A stretch of DNA of 64,000 nt from Auricularia sp. M13 (Eukaryota > Basidiomycota > Agaricomycetes > Auriculariales > Auriculariaceae). The notes beneath the pieces were generated by a model. The model was given only the letters and a program-made list of their open reading frames with translations, had not been told where the DNA came from and made no database searches. Position 1 is the first letter of the stretch, and every line of letters begins with the position of its first letter. The DNA lies in NCBI GenBank assembly GCA_037042915.1, contig CM073196.1, positions 2,108,001-2,172,000 on the forward strand, given 5' to 3'. A program made the position numbers and the translations under genes. This document shows positions 56,128 to 64,000 of this stretch, piece after piece.

Positions 56128-57177
56128 ATGTCCATCGAGCTCGACTGGTCCAAGCTCGACGCCGCCCTCGCCGCCCGCCTCGTCGACGCCCTCAACCGCA
56201 CCATCGCCAACCTCGCACGGCCCTCGTTCATCGGCCCCGTCACCGTCACCGCCCTCGACTTCGGCACCGTCGCCCCGGACATCGAGATCATCGACGTCCG
56301 CGACATCTACCGCGACTTTGTCGACGACCACGACGACGACCCCGATGCCGGCGCCCTACCAGACGACCAGCGGCCCGCGGACGACGAGGACGACTTTGAG
56401 TGGGTCTCGCGCCGCTCGGCCGCCAGGGCCACGCCTGCGCCGTCGTACCACCCGTTCCCGCCCCATCTCAGATACGGGCCCGGGCCCAGCATGGACTTCA
56501 ACTCGTTCTTCAACGGCGGTCCCGTCGCCGGCATTCATTCGCCCACAATGGACGCCTGGCGGCACATGCAACAGCAGGCTGCGCACGCCGAGCGCGACAA
56601 TCTGCTTGCGCCGGCAGCACGGCTTCCCGTCACCGTAGAGAACGCAGCTGCGCCGCTTCCGTCGAGCTCAGACAGCTTAGCATCAGACCCGACGCCCCAA
56701 CCAGACGAACAGCAAAGTCCCAACTTGCAGCTGCACCTGTACATCCGGCATGAATCCGACATGCGCATCACCGTCACAACCTCGCTGCTCATCAACTACC
56801 CGTCGCCCATGTTCATGGCATTGCCCATCAAGCTCTCGGTCACAGGACTCATATTCAACGGCCAAGTCGTCGTCGCCTACGAGGGCACCCGCAAGCGCAT
56901 GCACATCTGCATCGTCGACGAGCTCGACCCCTACGGCCCCGCCAAGAAACCCGCAGCGAGCACACAAGCCACGGGCGCAGCGGACAAGCCCTTGCCCATC
57001 GGCCAACGCCTCCTGCCGTCCATCTTCATCGAGTCCGAGATCGGGCAGGCCGACAACCACGTCCTGCGCAACGTGACGCGCGTCGAGAAGTTCATGCAGG
57101 AGGTCATCCGCAAGACGATCGAGGACGAGCTCGTCTTTCCCAACTTTCACACGCTCGTCATGGGCGACGCCGAATGA
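56128..57177 (+). CDS. MDM12: Mdm12, SMP-domain subunit of the ERMES ER-mitochondria tether
   Basis: Lipid-binding subunit of ERMES that bridges ER-bound Mmm1 and mitochondrial Mdm10/Mdm34. One exon, 349 aa. The SMP domain starts at residue 1 (MSIELDWSKLDAALAARLVD) and contains FIGPVTVTALDFGTVAPDIE. It is interrupted by a disordered acidic and Pro-rich insert of about 130 residues, as in other Mdm12 proteins. It resumes with LQLHLYIRHESDMRITVTTS, LINYPSPMFMALPIKLSVTG, LLPSIFIESEIGQADNHVLR and NVTRVEKFMQEVIRKTIEDE. The end is 8 bases from the ELP3 stop codon on the other strand, so the transcripts must overlap. Confidence 0.95.
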   Translation: MSIELDWSKLDAALAARLVDALNRTIANLARPSFIGPVTVTALDFGTVAPDIEIIDVRDIYRDFVDDHDDDPDAGALPDDQRPADDEDDFEWVSRRSAARATPAPSYHPFPPHLRYGPGPSMDFNSFFNGGPVAGIHSPTMDAWRHMQQQAAHAERDNLLAPAARLPVTVENAAAPLPSSSDSLASDPTPQPDEQQSPNLQLHLYIRHESDMRITVTTSLLINYPSPMFMALPIKLSVTGLIFNGQVVVAYEGTRKRMHICIVDELDPYGPAKKPAASTQATGAADKPLPIGQRLLPSIFIESEIGQADNHVLRNVTRVEKFMQEVIRKTIEDELVFPNFHTLVMGDAE

Positions 57178-57185
57178 CCGCAAAA

Positions 57186-59250
57186 TCAATCCAGATTCTT
57201 CGACATGTACGGCCCGTCAAGCTCGTATCCTAGCCGGCGATAATAGTCGCGCGTCCCCACACCTTCGAACATCTGCGTCAGCCTGGCGGAGCCGGTGGTG
57301 CAAAGGGTGCTCACCCGAGATGACGGCTATCTTCCCGCTGCCGTGTTCGTCGCGCGCGATGCGCTCCGCTTCCTCCATGAGCAGCGTACCGAATCCTTGA
57401 TGCTGGAACTTGGTAGGGTCGCGGCCGTGCACGGGGACGGCGGTTCCGTATACATGCAGCTCGCGCACAATACTCACTCCCCTCCCATCTGGCCGGCGCA
57501 CCAGCTCCGGACGGTATGTACCTTCATCCGAGCACTTGCGCAAGCGCAACAGACCGACGAGGATGTCTCTTTCCGGGTCTTCGTACGAGAGGAAGGTCTC
57601 CCATCCCCCGTTGGCCGCGTAATCTCGCCGCAATAGCTCGACCGACTCGGGTTTGACCTTGTGGTGGATTTCGTGTATCTTTTGTGACATCAGAAAAACG
57701 TTGCATATCGAAATCACAGGACGCACCCCAACTTCACGGAATCGCACGTCGCGGCATTCAGTCCCAAAGTCTTTCATCCGCTGCAAGGCAAGTTCGCGGA
57801 GGTTGCCAGAGTTTTCACAGCCGCTGGTGACGAGTGGAAGAGGAATGTCCCTGACAAGACTGTGAGTTGAAACAGTCGAACTGTGTGTGAAGTACGTACC
57901 GTTGCACGCGGTAGACTCTGGTCCACGGCGGCACCAGGGCCAGAATACGGGCCACGACATCGACCAGAACGTTCGGCGTGTAGTTTTTGTATTTACCAGT
58001 ACGCCAGAGCTCGTACAATCCTGTGCCTCGGATGACCAACGTAGGGTAGATCTTGAGCCCGTCCGATCTGAAGGCAGGATTCTCGAAATACTCCTGGAAA
58101 CAGAGTCAAAAGGGGGCTCACGCGGGCGCCGAGCAGGGAGCCTACCTTGAATTGCTCGAGATCGCGTTCGACACCGATGTTGGGCAGGTCAGGCATCATG
58201 TGGGCGACGACCTTGAACCCGGCATCCTTGGCGAGATGGAAGCTCTCGGAGACGGCACGGACAGTGTGGCCGCGGTTGGTGTCTCGCGCGACGTCCTCGT
58301 AGACGGACTGGACGCCGATTTCCAGGCGCGTGCAGCCGTAGCGCAGCATTTGGCTATACAAAAGGGGTCAGAATCTAATCTCGTACACGTGGGCGGTGGG
58401 CGCTAGACGACCTTAGGTGCGGGCGCAGGCAGTAGTCTGGGCGTGTCTCAATGGTGATGCCGATCGCCTTGGACTTGCTCTGCTCGGAGAAGCGCACGGC
58501 CTCGTCGACGTCGAGCGTCGTGTGGCCCGAGAGCGCGTTGTGCAGCTGGGCAATGAATTTGTTGCGGTAGTCCTCGGGCATGCTCATGAAGGTGCCGCCC
58601 ATGACGATAAACTCGACCTGCGCGGAGAATTCGAGTCAGAATATATGCGCGCCACAGACGGCGCATGCACGCGCCTTGTCGACGCTGTGGCCGAGCGACT
58701 TGAGCTGCTCGACGCGCCCCCGCGTCTGCTCGTATGGATCGTAGCGCGCGCGGATGGCGCGCATGCTGGTGGGCTCGTAGCCCGTGTAGCTCTGGGTGCT
58801 GTAGTCAAAGTCCGAATCAGGGCCGCCGGGGCAGTACCTATGCTGCGTGGTGAGATTTGGACGCGCTGGCGCACACAGCAGGCATGCTTACACGCAAATG
58901 TTGCCCGTCATGGCGATGTGGGGGCATCGGTGCGGCTTGCACATGACGGCGACGACGGCGATCTGATGGCAGCGCGCGTGAGACGGGTGTATGCTGGGTG
59001 GACGGGCGGTCACGCACGCCGCTGGCGGTGCGGATGGGGCGGGCTCTGAGCTTGGGCAGCAGGCCTTCTTGTGCTCGTCGGGGACGGCGGCGATGATGTC
59101 GACGAGACGCGGGACGCCGCCGTAGCCGAAGCGCTTGGACTGCTGGGAGCGGAGGGCATTGAGGTTGACGGTGCGGCCCTCGTCGTGGGCGGTGACGAGC
59201 TCGAGGGCGATGGCGGAGCAGACGCGGAGGAGGGCCTCTGCCTGGGACAT
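57186..59250 (-). CDS. ELP3: Elp3, catalytic subunit of Elongator (radical SAM plus GNAT)
   Basis: Modifies wobble uridine (cm5U-type) in tRNAs. Eight exons: 59250-59018, 58962-58892, 58837-58675, 58617-58412, 58353-58146, 58093-57900, 57850-57315, 57262-57186 (about 563 codons). The radical-SAM cluster region reads [19 protein letters not shown], followed by [38 protein letters not shown] and [20 protein letters not shown]. The acetyltransferase part has [16 protein letters not shown] and ends [19 protein letters not shown]. Exon 1 carries one missing base near 59061-59064: DEHKKA and [15 protein letters not shown] are in adjacent frames. The third intron has a gc donor at 58674. The break sits in an otherwise perfect gene and looks like a sequence error. 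Confidence 0.93.
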
Positions 59251-59383
59251 GACTGACGCGGATTGGCGGATTGGCGGGGTTTGCACTGTGACTGGGACTC
59301 TCGCTCTCTCTCTCTTTCCGCCGCCTGCCACCGTGGCCTCTGCCTCTGCTCGTCCGCTCAGGCAAGTGCCGCTCTGACTCTGT
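59251..59383. promoter_or_regulatory. 133-base divergent promoter of ELP3 and the transporter gene
   Basis: Contains a CT run (tctctctctctt, about 59306-59318) that could act as an initiator-type or GA-factor element. Confidence 0.4.
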
Positions 59384-60989
59384 ATGCCGCCGGAGCCAGC
59401 CGCTCAGCCCAGCGCCAGGGTCTCGACGCTCAAGGCGCCGTCGTCGCCCGTGTTCAGCTCGGACAGAGAGCGCGAGCTGCTCCACCGCGGGCCCCATTCC
59501 ACCATGTCCTCGTCGTCCGCCGCCGTCCAGGGCGACCCCGCCGTGCTCCCGCTGTCGCGCCCGCCGTCGCCGCCGCAGCCCGCGCCCGCCATCTGCGGCC
59601 TGCCGCTCAAATACGTCTCGTGCGTCCCCCGCGCGCCCGCTGCTGCCCCGCGCCCGCTCCTGCTCACGCATAGCCCAGGCTCGTCACGCTCGCCGTCCAG
59701 AACGCGCTCCTCACGATCGTCATGCACTATTCACGCGTCTCCACCCCGCCAGAAAAGGCCTACTCCGCCGCCGCCGCCGTCCTGCTCAACGAGCTGCTCA
59801 AGGGCTCCATCTCCTTCGCCATCGCCCTCGCCCGCGTAGACCACTCCAGGCTCACCGAGTACCGGCCTGCAGGCCACTCGCCCGCCGTATTCCACACCCT
59901 CAAGCTCTGGCCGTCGCGCTTCCGCAAGCTCAGCAAGGAGATCTTCAGCGCCGACTGCTGGAAGCTCTCCATTCCCGCCATCCTCTACGTCGTCCAGAAC
60001 AACCTGCAGTATGTCGCAGCCTCCAACCTCGACATCGCCACTTTCCAGGTCACCTACCAGATGAAGATTCTCACCACCGCCGGCTTCTCCGTCCTGCTGC
60101 TTCACAAGAAGCTCTCGTCCACAAAGTGGCTGGCGCTCCTGGGCCTCGCGCTCGGAGTCGGCATCGTCCAGATCCAGGCAGGCGCCAACAAAACGCCCCA
60201 TCCCGGCTCCGCATCCGCCAACAGCGGCCACGAAATGCACCCCATGAAGGGCTTCCTGGCCGTCTCTGCAGCCTGCTTTACCTCGGGACTCGCGGGCGTG
60301 TATTTCGAGATGGTCCTCAAGGGCTCGCACGCAGATCTCTGGGTCCGCAACGTCCAGTTGTCGCTCTTCTCTCTCCTCCCAGCACTTTCCCCGTCATCTT
60401 TGACCAGAACGCCAGCTCGTCGATAACGACTTGGTGGAGCGACATGTTCCGCAACTTTGGCTTCTGGGCGTGGGCGACCGTCTCCATCCAGGTTTTTGGT
60501 GGCCTGGTGACCGCCGTCGTCATCAAGTACTCGGATAATATCCTTAAGGGCTTTGCGACGAGCTTGAGCATCATCATTTCGTTCCTCGCCTCCGTGGTCT
60601 TGTTCAACTTCAGGATTACACCCGCCTTCGTGATCGGCGCCACCGTCGTCCTCGCCGCGACCTGGCTGTACAACCAGCCCCAAGCCAAGGACTCTTCGTC
60701 GGCCCTGCAGCTGGACACCGCCCGCACGGCGTTCCCAGGCTCACCCGTTGACGCAGATACGCCGATTATCGCACAGTTCCCGCCGCCGAACAAGAAGCGC
60801 GCCTCGATGACCGTCAATCCGCGCGCGGTGGCATCGATGCTGGGCCTGACCCCTGCCGATCCCTCGCCCCCGTACTACAACATGGACAGCAAGGAAAGCG
60901 CTAAGCCCTACTCGGCATACCTGCCGCGCTCGGCGCCCGTCTCGCAGGAGTCGCTCATCGATACGTTCACAGGCGCCCCAGTGAGATGA
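59384..60989 (+). CDS. Nucleotide-sugar transporter of the SLC35A (UDP-Gal/UDP-GlcNAc) type
   Basis: Golgi antiporter that imports UDP-sugar in exchange for UMP. Exons 59384-59619 and 59679-60989 (about 515 codons). A disordered N-terminus leads to ten predicted helices. Family blocks: SLVTLAVQNALLTIVMHYSR, LLNELLKGSISFAIAL, ILYVVQNNLQYVAASNLDIA, TFQVTYQMKILTTAGFSVLL, KWLALLGLALGVGIVQIQ, GFLAVSAACFTSGLAGVYFE, WVRNVQLSLFSLLPAL, VTAVVIKYSDNILKGFATSL and ATWLYNQPQ. The exact sugar is not readable; UDP-galactose is a common annotation. One base is missing near 60384-60392, between SLFSLLPAL and PVIFDQNASS, with no room for an intron, so a sequence error is likely. ATG 59504 is an alternative start. 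Confidence 0.88.
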
Positions 60990-61335
60990 TGGCCGTGCTT
61001 TACTTTGCTGCGTTGAGGACTCTTCACTTTGACCTGTGACTTTTGCCGTGATATTTGGTGTATAACGATGGCGATGCGTCGTACATCCATAGAGAGCGGC
61101 CGATTAAGCGGTCGCCGGACGTGTCGAGACGCTTCGTAATGTATCTATCCTGTTCCGTGCGCTCCCGGTGGTCGGCCTGGTCTGCTTGCTGGATTTTCCT
61201 CTCTTTTTTCTGTTCGCTATACTCTACACTCAACGAAAATATATGTCGGTGGAAAGCAAACGCGCGAGTGCACGTGACATGGCGCCGCACGCCAGTCGGC
61301 GCTTTCCGCATCTTGCGCCCGAACCAGCCATTATT
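60990..61335. other. Intergenic between transporter and HFM1
   Basis: 346 bases with two further in-frame ATGs for the next gene at 61243 and 61279, so part of this may be coding. Confidence 0.5.
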
Positions 61336-64000
61336 ATGGACTTCAATGATCCAGCATACGATTACGAGCCTGTAAACTCGTCAGGCTATGCACGTAACTG
61401 TTACGCTGAGGATGCTCTCCTCGATGACCCCATAGAAGACCAATGTAATCACATCCACAAACGACCGCTCTGGGCGTTGGCTGACGCCTAGCATAGACAC
61501 GTCTTCACCAGCACACCAATCGATATACGCTGTTCAGCCCCAATACGCAAGCAGCTCGCATTCTCAGGCATATACGCCTCGCCGCCCATACCAGCAACAG
61601 GCGGCGGTGGCTGACTATGGGAGACCGGCGCCTCTATACGCCAGCCCGTCTCCAATGGGGAGCCGACGTCTTCAGGCGACTCGTGCAGCGGCAAGCACAT
61701 ACTGTATGCATTGAACTCTCTGCGTCCTTGCGCTGATCATGCGCATATATCGCAGCACAAGCGACACCGGGACCGTCGCGCCAGCAACATGGCTATAGCG
61801 CTCCGAGTAGATTCAACGCGCCGGCCGTGCAGGAGGAGCCGAGACAGCAGACGGTTCTCGGCATCAGGTTGCGCCCTGTATCGGATTTACGTGCGTCGTC
61901 CTCGGTACACCTCGAAGCTCGACTAGGAGGCTGAAGCGCTGCTGCCAGCCGACGTGTATCGTGGTCTGTTCAAGTTCTCGGTCTTCAACGCGGTGCAGAG
62001 CAAGTGCTTTGACGCGGTATGCATCGTGTTCTGTCTATGCATCCGACTCTGACTCGGATTTGTGCGCATATATTGTGATAGCTCTCACATTCGGAGAATA
62101 ACATGGTGCGCAGAGTCTCCAAATTCTTAGGATGTACTCATTCGACCTCCAGGTGGTAACGGGTATGCGAATTAAAGTGGTTTCGCCAGCGCATACTCAC
62201 TAGGAATGCTCAGCGCCAACCGGAAGCGGTAAAACGGTGCTCTTCGAGCTCGCCATCATACGACTTGTTTCCAATGACGCGTCAAAGACCGCCAAATGCG
62301 TATATATGGCTCCCACAAAGGTCGGCAGGCTTTATACCGTTTCGTAAAGACCTGACGTAATTTCTGCTCGTCTGCTCGTCCGCGCAGGCTCTCTGCTCCG
62401 AGAGGTTCAGGGACTGGTCCAAGAAGTTCGAGCCGTTGGGAATAAAATGTCAGCACGCACTCCCGACCTGATTTCGCGGAACTCATGTGATCGTAGGCTG
62501 CGAGTTGACTGGGGACACTGTGACCTACGGGAAAGGCGCCTGGGGCGATGCTTATGCGTCTAGAGTCATGTGAGGTTGCGCCCTCTCACGTCTGCGTCGA
62601 CTCATCGAAAGCTTCAGTGTCACTACTCCCGAAAAGTGGGACTCGTTGACTAGGCATTGGTGAGCGACCGTATATAACGCACGAATATACCATATTACTG
62701 ACTATGCATAACCCAGGGCCGAGCACGAAAATATTCTCGCCCAGATGCGGCTATTCCTGGTCGACGAGGTATGTCGCAATGTTTCCGGACGAGGCATCGG
62801 TCTCACTTGCGCAAGGTTCACATCCTCAACGAGTCAAGAGGAAGTACGCTGGAGGTCTGCGTCGCGCGCATGAAGCTTCGGGGTAGCGCCGTTCGTTTTG
62901 TCCTGGTCTCTGCGACCGCGCCGAACATCAGCGACATCGCTGCCTGGATCGGCCAGCGCGGTTCTACTGCAGAGCCTGCGGAGACGTTCATCGTGCGTTC
63001 CGCCTCTCACTATCGTTCATTTTGCTGACCGAGTCGTGCAGTTCGGCGAGGAGTTCCGTCCGTGTCAGCTTAAGCGTCATATCTACAGCTACCCGCCCAA
63101 GCCGAACGAGTTCCAGTTCCAGAAGACACTCGACTTCAAGCTGTACGGGCATCTGCAGCAGCATTCCGTCAACAAGCCCATTCTGGTCTTCTGCCCCACA
63201 CGCAAAGGTCAGGAGCCAGCATGTTCACGCGTGTAGCTCATCTTGTCGCAGGCACTGTCCAGACGGCAGAGCAGCTGATGAAGGAGTTCAAGCAGGCAAA
63301 AAGCTCGCGGATGTCTCTGCCTTGGCACGCGCCACAGAAGTGCGCACACATATGGTGGTCGATCCACGAGGTCGATTCTCATGCATACCTCCAGGATCGA
63401 AGGTTCCTTCAAAGATGCACAACTACAAGGTCAGCCACAAGCCAGGCTTTCCTTCCAATCCAAAACGGGCGATTGATGCTTTCCAGCCCTCGCCGAGGCT
63501 GGCATTGGTGTTCACCATGGTGCGTTATCCTCACCACCGCGATTTGAATGTGGCTGACAAAATTGCAGCTGGTGTGGCATACCAGGATCGTTTATTAACG
63601 GAAGAGCTCTATTCCAAGCGCATTTTGCGGGTCATAGTTGCTACATCAGTACGTGCTCATTGGCAAGTGTAGACATAGCTAATGGGTGCAGACCTTGGCC
63701 GTCGGCGTCAACCTTCGTGAGTCCACATCCTTGCAAGTACTTCGGACTTGTCCAACATTTTCCAGCCGCGCACACGGTTGTGATCAAGGGGACAAAGCTT
63801 TTCCAAGGGCAAGGCTGGTCCGAATATTCTGAGGCAGATATTTTTCAGATGATGGGCAGAGCAGTAAGCATTAGAAGCCGCCGTTGCCTTTCTGCATGCT
63901 CATTCATGATTTTAAGGGTCGCCCACAATTTGGTACAGCACTTTTCATATTTCTGACATGCTACATACTGATTCCGGTTTTTAGACAAGGACGGAATTGC
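61336..64000 (+). CDS. HFM1: Meiotic DNA helicase HFM1/Mer3 (5' part, continues past the window)
   Basis: Ski2-like 3'-5' helicase that stabilises recombination intermediates for meiotic crossovers. At least 21 exons: 61336-61444, 61497-61703, 61756-61890, 61949-62016, 62082-62105, 62153-62162, 62214-62320, 62388-62448, 62497-62569, 62612-62659, 62717-62768, 62816-62992, 63042-63207, 63252-63339, 63395-63429, 63487-63519, 63569-63648, 63692-63716, 63766-63863, 63918-63933, 63985-64000. Motifs: FKFSVFNAVQSKCFD, motif I APTGSGKTVLFELAII, Ia APTKALCSERF, DEVH split at 62768/62816, III LVSATAPN, then IGVHHAGV, ATSTLAVGVNLPAHTVV and QMMGRAGRPQF. The N-terminus is Gln/Pro-rich. All phases agree. 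The Sec63-like part lies outside. Confidence 0.92.

Noticed and set aside
55423-57177. 584-codon plus frame covering the PWWP 5' region and MDM12
   Set aside because: The part before ATG 56128 is antisense to PWWP exons; only the MDM12 portion matches a family.
58838-59671. Minus-strand 277-codon frame over ELP3 and the transporter 5' end
   Set aside because: Mostly shadow. Only the short [15 protein letters not shown] piece is genuine and belongs to ELP3 exon 1 after its frame change.
1-64000. A biosynthetic or defence gene cluster
   Set aside because: No synthase, transporter-regulator block, toxin-like or nuclease island; neighbours belong to unrelated housekeeping pathways.
1-64000. Transposons, LTR elements or virus-like insertions
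   Set aside because: No transposase, reverse transcriptase, integrase or capsid-like frame and no long terminal repeats were seen by eye; short solo repeats could be missed without a self-comparison.
1-64000. tRNA or other structured RNA genes
   Set aside because: No convincing cloverleaf with A and B boxes was found by eye; a covariance-model scan would be decisive.

Overview
The window is eukaryotic nuclear DNA from a fungus, most likely a basidiomycete and probably an Agaricomycete. The genes are packed at about one per 2 kb on both strands and are cut by many short introns, mostly 42 to 70 bases, with gt...ag borders and some gc...ag borders. The families are typically fungal: a Cdc10 septin, an Asi-type nuclear-membrane RING ligase, Pam17, Mdm12, Iml1, a PCL cyclin, a Zn2Cys6 regulator, SH3 membrane proteins and an ankyrin/AAA+ protein. 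Species identity is inference. I see no transposon, virus-like element, tRNA, rRNA or CRISPR array. Exon joins were made by eye from splice borders, reading frame and remembered family sequence.

Layout. 1-13 kb: CDC10 (-, cut by the window edge), AHA1 (+), a mitochondrial DUF3429/TMEM69-like protein (-), an Asi-like RING ligase (-), PGS1 (+), DTD1 (-), a PPIL1-like cyclophilin (+) and a Cdc4/Fbw7-like F-box WD40 protein (-). 13-15 kb is gene-poor. 15-26 kb: a 15-exon Zn2Cys6 regulator (+), ASA1 (-), an unknown acidic protein (+), a multi-pass membrane protein (+) and a Ser/Thr/Pro-rich single-pass membrane protein (+). 26-33 kb: an unknown disordered protein (-), NAA20 (+) and IML1/DEPDC5 (-). 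34-41 kb: a CCCH zinc-finger protein, an ankyrin/AAA+ protein, a coiled-coil protein and a PCL cyclin, all +. 41-53 kb: an SH3 membrane protein (+), PAM17 (-), an SNF2 helicase (+), a second SH3 membrane protein (+), a glutaredoxin-like protein (+) and the apyrase YND1 (+). 53-64 kb: a PWWP protein (-), MDM12 (+), ELP3 (-), a nucleotide-sugar transporter (+) and the meiotic helicase HFM1/MER3 (+, cut by the window edge).

The genes do not form one pathway. They are mainly housekeeping and regulatory genes, often in divergent pairs with very short shared promoters (57 bases for Asi-like/PGS1) or convergent pairs that almost touch (8 bases for MDM12/ELP3, 20 for NAA20/IML1). Small themes recur: mitochondrial biogenesis (PGS1, PAM17, MDM12, DUF3429), TOR and nutrient signalling (IML1, ASA1), ubiquitin ligases (Asi-like, Cdc4-like) and translation quality (DTD1, ELP3).

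I found no convincing new multi-gene system. The observations most worth following are a swapped Walker B pair in the ankyrin/AAA+ protein, a probable membrane anchor at the end of AHA1, an unrecognised PWWP protein with a conserved-looking C-terminal module, three candidate GC-AG introns, several micro-exons, and a run of one-base frame breaks in conserved genes that look like sequence errors rather than gene death.
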